Assembly: GCA_026874595.1 (NCBI GenBank)
Contig: CM049314.1
Location: 79,659,300 to 79,723,299, forward strand
Reading direction: 5' to 3'
DNA length: 64,000 bases
Origin: Sipunculus nudus
Taxonomy: Eukaryota > Annelida > Sipuncula > Golfingiida > Sipunculidae
The stretch's first letter is position 1; each line of letters starts with the position of its first letter. The translations under genes and the position numbers were made by a program. Of the stretch, positions 22,909-36,421 are shown piece by piece. A model generated the notes under the pieces. That model had not been told where the DNA came from. It was given only the letters and a program-made list of their open reading frames with translations, and did not search any database.

Positions 22909-25162
22909 GATGAAAACACCACACAATTTAAGCATTTTTCTATAAATATATACGAATATGACCCATAGGGACACAGACTGCTTCCCTGGCTATATAATTG
23001 CACGTGTCAGTGAAGGTGAATGTAAAATTTAAAGGTTAAATCGTTTAAGCAAAATCAGAAATAGAAAATTCGGATACTTTATAAAAGTAACGTTGTGGAT
23101 TTTTGTGACCCTTTTGAATATTTTACCTCGTTTTTTCTACAGTTTTACACCATATTCGACAGAACTATATTACAGGAAAGTAGAATAATACATTATTTCT
23201 TTAGAAAATAGATGTAAAAAGGATTTATCAAGACACAGTTCCTTTGCCTACAGTTTGCTTATTCTTTGCTTATGCTTTGCTTACGATGAAAACACCACAC
23301 AATTTAAGCATTTTTCCACAAATACACACAAATATGACCTATAGGGGCACAGACTGTTTACCTGGCTAAAAATAGTTCCTGTTAGTGATCAGGAATCTAA
23401 ATATTAAGGGCAAAATTGTTCAATCAAAACCACAATTATAAAAATCCGCTACTTTCTTTAAGTCACATCATGGATTTTTGTGATCCTTTTGCATATTTCA
23501 TCTCAATTTTTCTACAGTTTTGCACCATATTCGACAGAAATAGATTACCTGAATGTCAAATAATACATTATTTCTTCAGAAAATAGTTGCAAAAAGCATT
23601 TCTCAAGACACAGTTCCTTTGCTTACAGTTTGCTTACGCTTTGCTTATGCTTTGCTTACGATTAAAACACCACACAGTTTAAGCATTTTTCTATAAATAT
23701 ATACGAATATAACCCATAGGGACACAGACTGCTTCCATTGCTATATAATTGTACCTGTCAGTGAAGGTGAATCTAAAAATTAAGGGTAAAATCGTTTAAG
23801 CAAAATCAGAAATAGAAAATTCCGATACTTTATAAAAGTAACGTTGTGGATTTTAGTGACCCTTTTGCATATTTTACCTCAATTTTTCTACAGTTTTGCA
23901 CCATATTAGACAGAAATAGATTCCCGGGAAGTAGAATAATACATTATTTCTTCAAGAAATAGTTGCAAAAAGGATTAATTAAGACACAGCTCATATGCTT
24001 ACAGTTTGCTTATGCTTTGCTTATGCTTTGCTTACGATGAAAACACCACACAATTTAAGCATTATTCTACAAATACACACAAATATAACCCATGGGGACA
24101 CAGACTGTTTACCTGGCTACAAAATAGTTCCTGTTAGTGATCAGGAATCTAAATATTAAGGGTAAAATTGTTCAATCAAATTCAGAAATAGAAAATTCTG
24201 AAACGTTATAAGAGTGACATTGTGGATTTTTGTGAACCTTTTGCATATTTTACCTCAATTTTTCTACAGTTTTGCAGCGTTTTCGACAGAAATAGATTCC
24301 CGGGAAGTAGAATAATACATTATTTCTTCAGAAAATAGTTGCAAAAAGGATAGTTCAAGATACAGTTCCTTTGCTTACAGTTTGCTTATTCTTTGTTTAT
24401 GCTTTGCTTATGATGAAAACACCACACAATTTAAGCATTTTTCTACAAATACACAAAAATATGAACCATAGGGACACAGACTGGTTACCTGACTACAAAA
24501 TAGTTCCCGTTAGTGATCAGGAATCAAAATATTAAGGGCAAAATTGTTCAATCAAATTCAGAAATAGAAAATTCTGAAACGTTTTAGAGTGACATTGTGG
24601 ATTTTTGTGAACCTTTAGCATATTTTACCTCAATTTTTCTACAGTTTTGCAGCGTTTTCGACAGAAATAGATTCCCGGGAAGTAGAATAATACATTATTT
24701 CTTCAGAAAATAGATGCAAAAAGGATTTATCAAGACACATTTCTTTTGCTTACAGTTTGCTTATTCTTTGCTTATGCTTTGCTTACGATGAAAACACCAC
24801 ACAATTTAAGCATTTTTCCACAAATACACACAAATATGACCCATAGGGACACAGACTGTTTACCTGTCTACAAAAAAATTCCTGTAAGTGATGAGGAATC
24901 TAAATATTATGGGTAAAATTGTTCAGTCAAAACCACAATTATAAAAATCCGCTACTTTCATAATGCGAAATTATGGATTTTTTTAATCCTTTTGCATATT
25001 TTACCTCAATTTTTCTACAGTTTTGCACCATATTCGACAGAAAACGATTCCCGGGAAGTAGAATAACACATTATTTCTTAAGAAAATGTATGCAAAAAGG
25101 ATTTATCAAGACACAGTTCCTTTGCTTAAAGTCTGCCTACGCTTTGCTTATGCTTTGCTTAC
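22909..25162. repeat. Higher-order unit 11: 6-mer A-G-H-D-E-F (2,254 bp)
   Basis: Monomers start at 22,909, 23,285, 23,660, 24,036, 24,412 and 24,787. T at 23,340 groups it with units 2 and 16. Confidence 0.92.
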
Positions 25163-28100
25163 GATTAAAACACCACACAGTTTAAGCATTTTTCAATAAA
25201 TATATACGAATATAACCCATAGGGACACAGACTGCTTCCATGGCTATATAATTGCACCTGTCAGTGAAGGTGAATGTAAAATTTAAAGGTTAAATCGTTT
25301 AAGCAAAATCAGAAAGAGAAAATTCGGATACTTTATAAAAGTAACGTTGTGGATTTTTGTGACCCTTTTGAATATTTTACCTCGTTTTTTCTACAGTTTT
25401 ACACCATATTCGACAGAACTATATTACAGGAAAGTAGAATAATACATTATTTCTTTAGAAAATAGATGTAAAAAGGATTTATCAAGACACAGTTCCTTTG
25501 CCTACAGTTTGCTTATTCTTTGCTTATGCTTTGCTTACGATGAAAACACCACACAATTTAAGCATTTTTCCACAAATACACACAAATATGACCCATAGGG
25601 GCACAGACTGTTTACCTGGCAACAAAATGGTTACTGTTTGTGATCAGGAATCTAAATATTAAGGGTAAAATTGTTCAATCAAAACCACAATTATAAAAAT
25701 CCGCTACTTTCTTAAAATGACATTATGGATTCTTTTATCCTTTTGCATATTTTACCTCAATTTTTCAACAGTTTTGCACCATATTCGACAGAAATAGATT
25801 CTCTGAATGTCGAATAATACATTATTTCTTTAGAAAATAGATGTAAAAAGGATTTATCAAGACACAGTTCCTTTGCTTACAGTTTGCTTACGCTTTGCTT
25901 ATGCTTTGCTTACGGTGAAAACACCTCAAAACTGACGCATTTTTCTATAAATATATACAAATATGACCCATAGGGACACAGACTGGTTCCATGGCTATAT
26001 AATTGCACCTGTCAGTGAAGGTGGATCTAAAAATTAAGGGTAAAATCGTTTAAGCAAAATCAGATATAGAAAATTCAGATACTTTAAAAAAGTAACATTG
26101 TGGATTTTTGTGACCCTTTTGAATATTTTACTTCAATTTTGCTACAGTTTTGCACCATGTTCGACAGAAATAGACACCCGGGAAGAAGAGTAATTCATTA
26201 TTTCTTAAGAAATAAGTTGCAAAAAGGATTTATGAAGACACAGTTCCTTTGCTTACAGTTTGCTTATTCTTTGCTTATGCTTTGCTTACGATGAAAACAC
26301 CACACAATTTAAGCATTTTTCCACAAATACACACAAATATGACCCATAGGGCACAGACTGTTTACCTGGCTAAAAATAGTTCCTGTTAGTGATCAGGAAT
26401 CTAAATATTAAGGGCAAAATTGTTCAATCAAAACCACAATTATAAAAATCCGCTACTTTCTTAAAGTCACATCATGAATTTTTGTGATCCTTTTGCATAT
26501 TTCATCTCAATTTTCTACAGTTTTGCACCATATTCGACAGAAATAGATTACCTGAATGTCAAATAATACATTATTTCTTGAGAAAATAGTTGCAAAAACA
26601 ATTTATCAAGACACAGTTCCTTTGCTTACAGTTTGCATACGCTTTGCTTATGCTTTGCTTATGCTTTGCTTATGCTTTGCTTACGATTAAAACACCACAC
26701 AGTTTAAGCATTTTTCAATAAATATATACGAATATAACCCATAGGGACACAGACTGCTTCCATGGCTATATAATTGCAACTGTCAGTGAAGGTGAGTCTA
26801 AAATTTAAGGGTAAAATCGTTTAAGCAAAATCAGAAATAGAAAATTCCGATACTTTATAAAAGTAACGTTGTGGTTTTTTAGTGACCCTTTTGCATATTT
26901 TACCTCAATTTTTCTACAGTTTTGCCCCATATTAGACAGAAATAGATTCCCGGGAAGTAGAATAATACATTATTTCTTCAAGAAATAGTTGCAAAAAGGA
27001 ATAATTAAGACACAGCTCATATGCTTACAGTTTGCTAATGCTTTGCTTATGCTTTGCTTACGATGAAAACACCACACAATTTAAGCATTATTCTACAAAT
27101 ACACACAAATATAACACATGGGGACACAGACTGTTTACCTGGCTACAAAATATTTCCTGTTAGTGATCAGGAATCTAAATATTAAGGGTAAAATTGTTCA
27201 ATCAAATTCAGAAATAGAAAATTCTGAAACGTTATAAGAGTGACATTGTGGATTTTTGTGAACCTTTTGCATATTTTACCTCAATTTTTCTACAGTTTTG
27301 CAGCGTTTTCAACAGAAATAGATTCCCGGGAAGTAGAATAATACATTATTTCTTCAGAAAATAGTTGCAAAAAGGATAGTTCAAGATACAGTTCCTTTGC
27401 TTACAGTTTGCTTATTCTTTGCTTATGCTTTGCTTACGATGAAAACACCACACAATTTAAGCATTTTTCTACAAATACACAAAAATATGAACCATAGGAA
27501 CACAGACTGGTTACCTGACTACAAAATAGTTCCCGTTAGTGATCAGGTATCAAAATATTAAGGGCAAAATTGTTCAATCAAATTCAGAAATAGAAAATTC
27601 TGAAACGTTTTAGAGTGACATTGTGGATTTTTGTGAACCTTTAGCATATTTTACCTCAATTTTTCTACAGTTTTGCAGCGTTTTCGACAGAAATAGATTC
27701 CCGGGAAGTAGAATAATACATTATTTCTTCAGAAAATAGATGCAAAAAGGATTTATCAAGACACAGTTCTTTTGCTTACAGTTTGCTTATTCTTTGCTTA
27801 TGCTTTGCTTACGATGAAAACACCACACAATTTAAGCATTTTTCCACAAATACACACAAATATGACCCATAGGGACACAGACTGTTTACCTGTCTACAAA
27901 AAAGTTCCTGTAAGTGATGAGGAATCTAAATATTATGGGTAAAATTGTTCAGTGAAAACCACAATTATAAAAATCCGCTACTTTCATAATGCGAAATTAT
28001 GGATTTTTTTAATCCTTTTGCATATTTTACCTCAATTTTTCTACAGTTTTGCACCATATTGGACGGAAAAAGATTCCCGGGAAGTAGAATAACACATTAT

Positions 28101-28188
28101 TTCTTAAGAAAATGTATGCAAAAAGGATTTATCAAGACACAGTTCCTTTGCTTAAAGTCTGCCTACGCATTGCTTATGCTTTGCTTAC
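25163..28188. repeat. Higher-order unit 12: 8-mer A''-B-J-G'-H'-D'-E-F (3,026 bp)
   Basis: Monomers start at 25,163, 25,539, 25,914, 26,290, 26,685, 27,062, 27,438 and 27,813. The F member has ATTGGACGG near 28,060, shared near 39,319. The copies near 7,800 and 55,475 have ATTCGACGG. Confidence 0.92.
26621..26686. repeat. 11-bp internal repeat, six units
   Basis: Same six-unit block, with TTTGCATACGC second, as at 6,362; it lies 20,259 bp on. Confidence 0.92.
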
Positions 28189-28929
28189 GATGAAAACACC
28201 ACACAATTTAAGCATTTTTCTATAAATATATACGAATATAACCCATAGGGACACAGACTGCTTCCATGGCTATATAATTGCACCTGTCAGTGAAGGTGAA
28301 TCTAAAAATTAAGGGTAAAATCGTTTGAGCAAAATCAGAAATAGAAAATTCCGATACTTTATAAAAGTAACGTTGTGGATTTTAGTGACCCTTTTGCATA
28401 TTTTACCTCAATTTTTCTACAGTTTTGCACCATAATAGACAGAAATAGATTCCCGGGAAGTAGAATAATACATTATTTCTTCAAGAAATAGTTGCAAAAA
28501 GGATTAATTAAGACACAGCTCATTTGCTTACAGTTTGCTTATGCTTTGCTTACGATGAAAACACCACACAATTTAAGCATTATTCTACAAATACACACAA
28601 ATATAACCCATGGGGACACAGACTGTTTACCTGGCTACAAAATAGTTCCTGTTAGTGATCAGGAATCTAAATATTAAGGGTAAAATTGTTCAATCAAATT
28701 CAGAAATAGAAAATTCTGAAACGTTATAAGAGTGACATTGTGGATTTTTGTGAACCTTTTGCATATTTTACCTCAATTTTTCTACAGTTTTGCAGCGTTT
28801 TCGACAGAAATAGATTCCCGGGAAGTAGAATAATACATTATTTCTTCAGAAAATAGTTGCAAAAAGGATTTATCAAGACACAGTTCCTTTGCTTAAAGTC
28901 TGCCTACGCTTTGCTTATGCTTTGCTTAC
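28189..28929. repeat. Higher-order unit 13: broken unit H''-[D/A'] (741 bp)
   Basis: H'' at 28,189 is followed by a monomer at 28,554 that is type D up to GAAAATAGTTG and then takes an A'/F-type end (GGATTTATC, AAAGTCTGCC). The rest of the expected D-E-F run is missing and an A' follows at once. This is the right edge of the first 11,259-bp copy. Confidence 0.9.
28554..28929. repeat. Chimeric monomer D/A' at a segment junction
   Basis: The left part is D; the right part has the A'/F 3' end. The switch lies within the 12-bp common stretch TGCAAAAAGGAT at 28,858-28,869. The matching monomer at 39,813 continues as plain D (GGATAGTTC from 40,125). Confidence 0.9.
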
Positions 28930-31548
28930 GATGAAAACACCACACAATTTAAGCATTTTTCTATAAATATATACGAATATGACCCATAGGGACACAGACT
29001 GCTTCCCTGGCTATATAATTGCACGTGTCAGTGAAGGTGAATGTAAAATTTAAAGGTTAAATCGTTTAAGCAAAATCAGAAATAGAAAATTCGGATACTT
29101 TATAAAAGTAACGTTGTGGATTTTTGTGACCCTTTTGAATATTTTACCTCGTTTTTTCTACAGTTTTGCACCATATTCGACAGAAAAGGATTCCCGGGAA
29201 GTAGAATAACACATTATTTCTTAAGAAAATGTATGCAAAAAGGATTTATCAAGACACAGTTCCTTTGCTTAAAGTCTGCCTACGCTTTGCTTATGCTTTG
29301 CTTACGATGAAAACACCACACAATTTAAGCATTTTTCTATAAATATATACGAATATGACCCATAGGGACACAGACTGCTTCCCTGGCTATATAATTGCAC
29401 GTGTCAGTGAAGGTGAATGTAAAATTTAAAGGTTAAATCGTTTAAGCAAAATCAGAAATAGAAAATTCGGATACTTTATAAAAGTAACGTTGTGGATTTT
29501 TGTGACCCTTTTGAATATTTTACCTCGTTTTTTCTACAGTTTTACACCATATTCGACAGAACTATATTACAGGAAAGTAGAATAATACATTATTTCTTTA
29601 GAAAATAGATGTAAAAAGGATTTATCAAGACACAGTTCCTTTGCCTACAGTTTGCTTATTCTTTGCTTATGCTTTGCTTACGATGAAAACACCACACAAT
29701 TTAAGCATTTTTCCACAAATACACACAAATATGACCCATAGGGGCACAGACTGTTTACCTGGCAACAAAATGGTTACTGTTTGTGATCAGGAATCTAAAT
29801 ATTAAGGGTAAAATTGTTCAATCAAAACCACAATTATAAAAATCCGCTACTTTCTTAAAATGACATTATGGATTCTTTTATCCTTTTGCATATTTTACCT
29901 CAATTTTTCAACAGTTTTGCACCATATTCGACAGAAATAGATTCTCTGAATGTCGAATAATACATTATTTCTTTAGAAAATAGATGTAAAAAGGATTTAT
30001 CAAGACACAGTTCCTTTGCTTACAGTTTGCTTACGCTTTGCTTATGCTTTGCTTACGGTGAAAACACCTCAAAACTGACGCATTTTTCTATAAATATATA
30101 CAAATATGACCCATAGGGACACAGACTGGTTCCATGGCTATATAATTGCACCTGTCAGTGAAGGTGAATCTAAAAATTAAGGGTAAAATCGTTTAAGCAA
30201 AATCAGAAATAGAAAATTCCGATACTTTATAAAAGTAACGTTGTGGATTTTAGTGACCCTTTTGCATATTTTACCTCAATTTTTCTACAGTTTTGCACCA
30301 TATTAGACAGAAATAGATTCCCGGGAAGTAGAATAATACATTATTTCTTCAAGAAATAGTTGCAAAAAGGATTAATTAAGACACAGCTCATTTGCTTACA
30401 GTTTGCTTATGCTTTGCTTACGATGAAAACACCACACAATTTAAGCATTATTCTACAAATACACACAAATATAACCCATGGGGACACAGACTGTTTACCT
30501 GGCTACAAAATAGTTCCTGTTAGTGATCAGGAATCTAAATATTAAGGGTAAAATTGTTCAATCAAATTCAGAAATAGAAAATTCTGAAACGTTATAAGAG
30601 TGACATTGTGGATTTTTGTGAACCTTTTGCATATTTTACCTCAATTTTTCTACAGTTTTGCAGCGTTTTCGACAGAAATAGATTCCCGGGAAGTAGAATA
30701 ATACATTATTTCTTCAGAAAATAGTTGCAAAAAGGATAGTTCAAGATACAGTTCCTTTGCTTACAGTTTGCTTATTCTTTGCTTATGCTTTGCTTACGAT
30801 GAAAACACCACACAATTTAAGCATGTTTCTACAAATACACAAAAATATGAACCATAGGGACACAGACTGGTTACCTGACTACAAAATAGTTCCCGTTAGT
30901 GATCAGGAATCAAAATATTAAGGGCAAAATTGTTCAATCAAATTCAGAAATAGAAAATTCTGAAACGTTTTAGAGTGACATTGTGGATTTTTGTGAACCT
31001 TTAGCATATTTTACCTCAATTTTTCTACAGTTTTGCAGCGTTTTCGACAGAAATAGATTCCCGGGAAGTAGAATAATACATTATTTCTTCAGAAAATAGA
31101 TGCAAAAAGGATTTATCAAGACACAGTTCTTTTCCTTACAGTTTGCTTATTCTTTGCTTATGCTTTGCTTACGATGAAAACACCACACAATTTAAGCATT
31201 TTTCCACAAATACACACAAATATGACCCATAGGGACACAGACTGTTTACCTGTCTACAAAAAAGTTCCTGTAAGTGATGAGGAATCTAAATATTATGGGT
31301 AAAATTGTTCAGTCAAAACCACAATTATAAAAATCCGCTACTTTCATAATGCGAAATTATGGATTTTTTTAATCCTTTTGCATATTTTACCTCAATTTTT
31401 CTACAGTTTTGCACCATATTCGACAGAAAAAGATTCCCGGGAAGTAGAATAACACATTATTTCTTAAGAAGATGTATGCAAAAAGGATTTATCAAGACAC
31501 AGTTCCTTTGCTTAAAGTCTGCCTACGCTTTGCTTATGCTTTGCTTAC
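28930..31548. repeat. Higher-order unit 14: 7-mer A'-A-B-C-D-E-F (2,619 bp)
   Basis: Monomers start at 28,930, 29,306, 29,682, 30,057, 30,422, 30,798 and 31,173. It stands directly before another 7-mer, the only back-to-back pair in the window. From 29,306 on it copies unit 9, with G at 30,825. Confidence 0.93.
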
Positions 31549-34167
31549 GATGAAAACACCACACAATTTAAGCATTTTTCTATAAATATATACGAATATG
31601 ACCCATAGGGACACAGACTGCTTCCCTGGCTATATAATTGCACGTGTCAGTGAAGGTGAATGTAAAATTTAAAGGTTAAATCGTTTAAGCAAAATCAGAA
31701 ATAGAAAATTCGGATACTTTATAAAAGTAACGTTGTGGATTTTTGTGACCCTTTTGAATATTTTACCTCGTTTTTTCTACAGTTTTGCACCATATTCGAC
31801 AGAAAAGGATTCCCGGGAAGTAGAATAACACATTATTTCTTAAGAAAATGTATGCAAAAAGGATTTATCAAGACACAGTTCCTTTGCTTAAAGTCTGCCT
31901 ACGCTTTGCTTATGCTTTGCTTACGATGAAAACACCACACAATTTAAGCATTTTTCTATAAATATATACGAATATGACCCATAGGGACACAGACTGCTTC
32001 CCTGGCTATATAATTGCACGTGTCAGTGAAGGTGAATGTAAAATTTAAAGGTTAAATCGTTTAAGCAAAATCAGAAATAGAAAATTCGGATACTTTATAA
32101 AAGTAACGTTGTGGATTTTTGTGACCCTTTTGAATATTTTACCTCGTTTTTTCTACAGTTTTACACCATATTCGACAGAACTATATTACAGGAAAGTAGA
32201 ATAATACATTATTTCTTTAGAAAATAGATGTAAAAAGGATTTATCAAGACACAGTTCCTTTGCCTACAGTTTGCTTATTCTTTGCTTATGCTTTGCTTAC
32301 GATGAAAACACCACACAATTTAAGCATTTTTCCACAAATACACACAAATATGACCCATAGGGGCACAGACTGTTTACCTGGCAACAAAATGGTTACTGTT
32401 TGTGATCAGGAATCTAAATATTAAGGGTAAAATTGTTCAATCAAAACCACAATTATAAAAATCCGCTACTTTCTTAAAATGACATTATGGATTCTTTTAT
32501 CCTTTTGCATATTTTACCTCAATTTTTCAACAGTTTTGCACCATATTCGACAGAAATAGATTCTCTGAATGTCGAATAATACATTATTTCTTTAGAAAAT
32601 AGATGTAAAAAGGATTTATCAAGACACAGTTCCTTTGCTTACAGTTTGCTTACGCTTTGCTTATGCTTTGCTTACGGTGAAAACACCTCAAAACTGACGC
32701 ATTTTTCTATAAATATATACAAATATGACCCATAGGGACACAGACTGGTTCCATGGCTATATAATTGCACCTGTCAGTGAAGGTGAATCTAAAAATTAAG
32801 GGTAAAATCGTTTAAGCAAAATCAGAAATAGAAAATTCCGATACTTTATAAAAGTAACGTTGTGGATTTTAGTGACCCTTTTGCATATTTTACCTCAATT
32901 TTTCTACAGTTTTGCACCATATTAGACAGAAATAGATTCCCGGGAAGTAGAATAATACATTATTTCTTCAAGAAATAGTTGCAAAAAGGATTAATTAAGA
33001 CACAGCTCATTTGCTTACAGTTTGCTTATGCTTTGCTTACGATGAAAACACCACACAATTTAAGCATTATTCTACAAATACACACAAATATAACCCATGG
33101 GGACACAGACTGTTTACCTGGCTACAAAATAGTTCCTGTTAGTGATCAGGAATCTAAATATTAAGGGTAAAATTGTTCAATCAAATTCAGAAATAGAAAA
33201 TTCTGAAACGTTATAAGAGTGACATTGTGGATTTTTGTGAACCTTTTGCATATTTTACCTCAATTTTTCTACAGTTTTGCAGCGTTTTCGACAGAAATAG
33301 ATTCCCGGGAAGTAGAATAATACATTATTTCTTCAGAAAATAGTTGCAAAAAGGATAGTTCAAGATACAGTTCCTTTGCTTACAGTTTGCTTATTCTTTG
33401 CTTATGCTTTGCTTACGATGAAAACACCACACAATTTAAGCATTTTTCTACAAATACACAAAAATATGAACCATAGGGACACAGACTGGTTACCTGACTA
33501 CAAAATAGTTCCCGTTAGTGATCAGGAATCAAAATATTAAGGGCAAAATTGTTCAATCAAATTCAGAAATAGAAAATTCTGAAACGTTTTAGAGTGACAT
33601 TGTGGATTTTTGTGAACCTTTAGCATATTTTACCTCAATTTTTCTACAGTTTTGCAGCGTTTTCGACAGAAATAGATTCCCGGGAAGTAGAATAATACAT
33701 TATTTCTTCAGAAAATAGATGCAAAAAGGATTTATCAAGACACAGTTCTTTTCCTTACAGTTTGCTTATTCTTTGCTTATGCTTTGCTTACGATGAAAAC
33801 ACCACACAATTTAAGCATTTTTCCACAAATACACACAAATATGACCCATAGGGACACAGACTGTTTACCTGTCTACAAAAAAGTTCCTGTAAGTGATGAG
33901 GAATCTAAATATTATGGGTAAAATTGTTCAGTCAAAACCACAATTATAAAAATCCGCTACTTTCATAATGCGAAATTATGGATTTTTTTAATCCTTTTGC
34001 ATATTTTACCTCAATTTTTCTACAGTTTTGCACCATATTCGACAGAAAAAGATTCCCGGGAAGTAGAATAACACATTATTTCTTAAGAAGATGTATGCAA
34101 AAAGGATTTATCAAGACACAGTTCCTTTGCTTAAAGTCTGCCTACGCTTTGCTTATGCTTTGCTTAC
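31549..34167. repeat. Higher-order unit 15: 7-mer A'-A-B-C-D-E-F (2,619 bp)
   Basis: Monomers start at 31,549, 31,925, 32,301, 32,676, 33,041, 33,417 and 33,792. Its E lacks the G mark of unit 14, so the two adjacent 7-mers can be told apart. Confidence 0.93.
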
Positions 34168-36421
34168 GATGAAAACACCACACAATTTAAGCATTTTTCT
34201 ATAAATATATACGAATATGACCCATAGGGACACAGACTGCTTCCCTGGCTATATAATTGCACGTGTCAGTGAAGGTGAATGTAAAATTTAAAGGTTAAAT
34301 CGTTTAAGCAAAATCAGAAATAGAAAATTCGGATACTTTATAAAAGTAACGTTGTGGATTTTTGTGACCCTTTTGAATATTTTACCTCGTTTTTTCTACA
34401 GTTTTACACCATATTCGACAGAACTATATTACAGGAAAGTAGAATAATACATTATTTCTTTAGAAAATAGATGTAAAAAGGATTTATCAAGACACAGTTC
34501 CTTTGCCTACAGTTTGCTTATTCTTTGCTTATGCTTTGCTTACGATGAAAACACCACACAATTTAAGCATTTTTCCACAAATACACACAAATATGACCTA
34601 TAGGGGCACAGACTGTTTACCTGGCTAAAAATAGTTCCTGTTAGTGATCAGGAATCTAAATATTAAGGGCAAAATTGTTCAATCAAAACCACAATTATAA
34701 AAATCCGCTACTTTCTTTAAGTCACATCATGGATTTTTGTGATCCTTTTGCATATTTCATCTCAATTTTTCTACAGTTTTGCACCATATTCGACAGAAAT
34801 AGATTACCTGAATGTCAAATAATACATTATTTCTTCAGAAAATAGTTGCAAAAAGCATTTCTCAAGACACAGTTCCTTTGCTTACAGTTTGCTTACGCTT
34901 TGCTTATGCTTTGCTTACGATTAAAACACCACACAGTTTAAGCATTTTTCTATAAATATATACGAATATAACCCATAGGGACACAGACTGCTTCCATTGC
35001 TATATAATTGTACCTGTCAGTGAAGGTGAATCTAAAAATTAAGGGTAAAATCGTTTAAGCAAAATCAGAAATAGAAAATTCCGATACTTTATAAAAGTAA
35101 CGTTGTGGATTTTAGTGACCCTTTTGCATATTTTACCTCAATTTTTCTACAGTTTTGCACCATATTAGACAGAAATAGATTCCCGGGAAGTAGAATAATA
35201 CATTATTTCTTCAAGAAATAGTTGCAAAAAGGATTAATTAAGACACAGCTCATATGCTTACAGTTTGCTTATGCTTTGCTTATGCTTTGCTTACGATGAA
35301 AACACCACACAATTTAAGCATTATTCTACAAATACACACAAATATAACCCATGGGGACACAGACTGTTTACCTGGCTACAAAATAGTTCCTGTTAGTGAT
35401 CAGGAATCTAAATATTAAGGGTAAAATTGTTCAATCAAATTCAGAAATAGAAAATTCTGAAACGTTATAAGAGTGACATTGTGGATTTTTGTGAACCTTT
35501 TGCATATTTTACCTCAATTTTTCTACAGTTTTGCAGCGTTTTCGACAGAAATAGATTCCCGGGAAGTAGAATAATACATTATTTCTTCAGAAAATAGTTG
35601 CAAAAAGGATAGTTCAAGATACAGTTCCTTTGCTTACAGTTTGCTTATTCTTTGTTTATGCTTTGCTTATGATGAAAACACCACACAATTTAAGCATTTT
35701 TCTACAAATACACAAAAATATGAACCATAGGGACACAGACTGGTTACCTGACTACAAAATAGTTCCCGTTAGTGATCAGGAATCAAAATATTAAGGGCAA
35801 AATTGTTCAATCAAATTCAGAAATAGAAAATTCTGAAACGTTTTAGAGTGACATTGTGGATTTTTGTGAACCTTTAGCATATTTTACCTCAATTTTTCTA
35901 CAGTTTTGCAGCGTTTTCGACAGAAATAGATTCCCGGGAAGTAGAATAATACATTATTTCTTCAGAAAATAGATGCAAAAAGGATTTATCAAGACACATT
36001 TCTTTTGCTTACAGTTTGCTTATTCTTTGCTTATGCTTTGCTTACGATGAAAACACCACACAATTTAAGCATTTTTCCACAAATACACACAAATATGACC
36101 CATAGGGACACAGACTGTTTACCTGTCTACAAAAAAATTCCTGTAAGTGATGAGGAATCTAAATATTATGGGTAAAATTGTTCAGTCAAAACCACAATTA
36201 TAAAAATCCGCTACTTTCATAATGCGAAATTATGGATTTTTTTAATCCTTTTGCATATTTTACCTCAATTTTTCTACAGTTTTGCACCATATTCGACAGA
36301 AAACGATTCCCGGGAAGTAGAATAACACATTATTTCTTAAGAAAATGTATGCAAAAAGGATTTATCAAGACACAGTTCCTTTGCTTAAAGTCTGCCTACG
36401 CTTTGCTTATGCTTTGCTTAC
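34168..36421. repeat. Higher-order unit 16: 6-mer A-G-H-D-E-F (2,254 bp)
   Basis: Monomers start at 34,168, 34,544, 34,919, 35,295, 35,671 and 36,046. T at 34,599 groups it with units 2 and 11. Confidence 0.92.

Larger units (their letters stand above)
17894..28869. repeat. Large repeat beta, copy 1 (~11.0 kb)
   Basis: It matches 29,153-40,128 at a constant distance of 11,259 bp (30 monomers). Shared marks that single the two out include G19,566/30,825 and ATTGGACGG near 28,060/39,319. One difference I found is T19,433 against A30,692. Positions 20,260-28,869 also match 1-8,610. Confidence 0.92.
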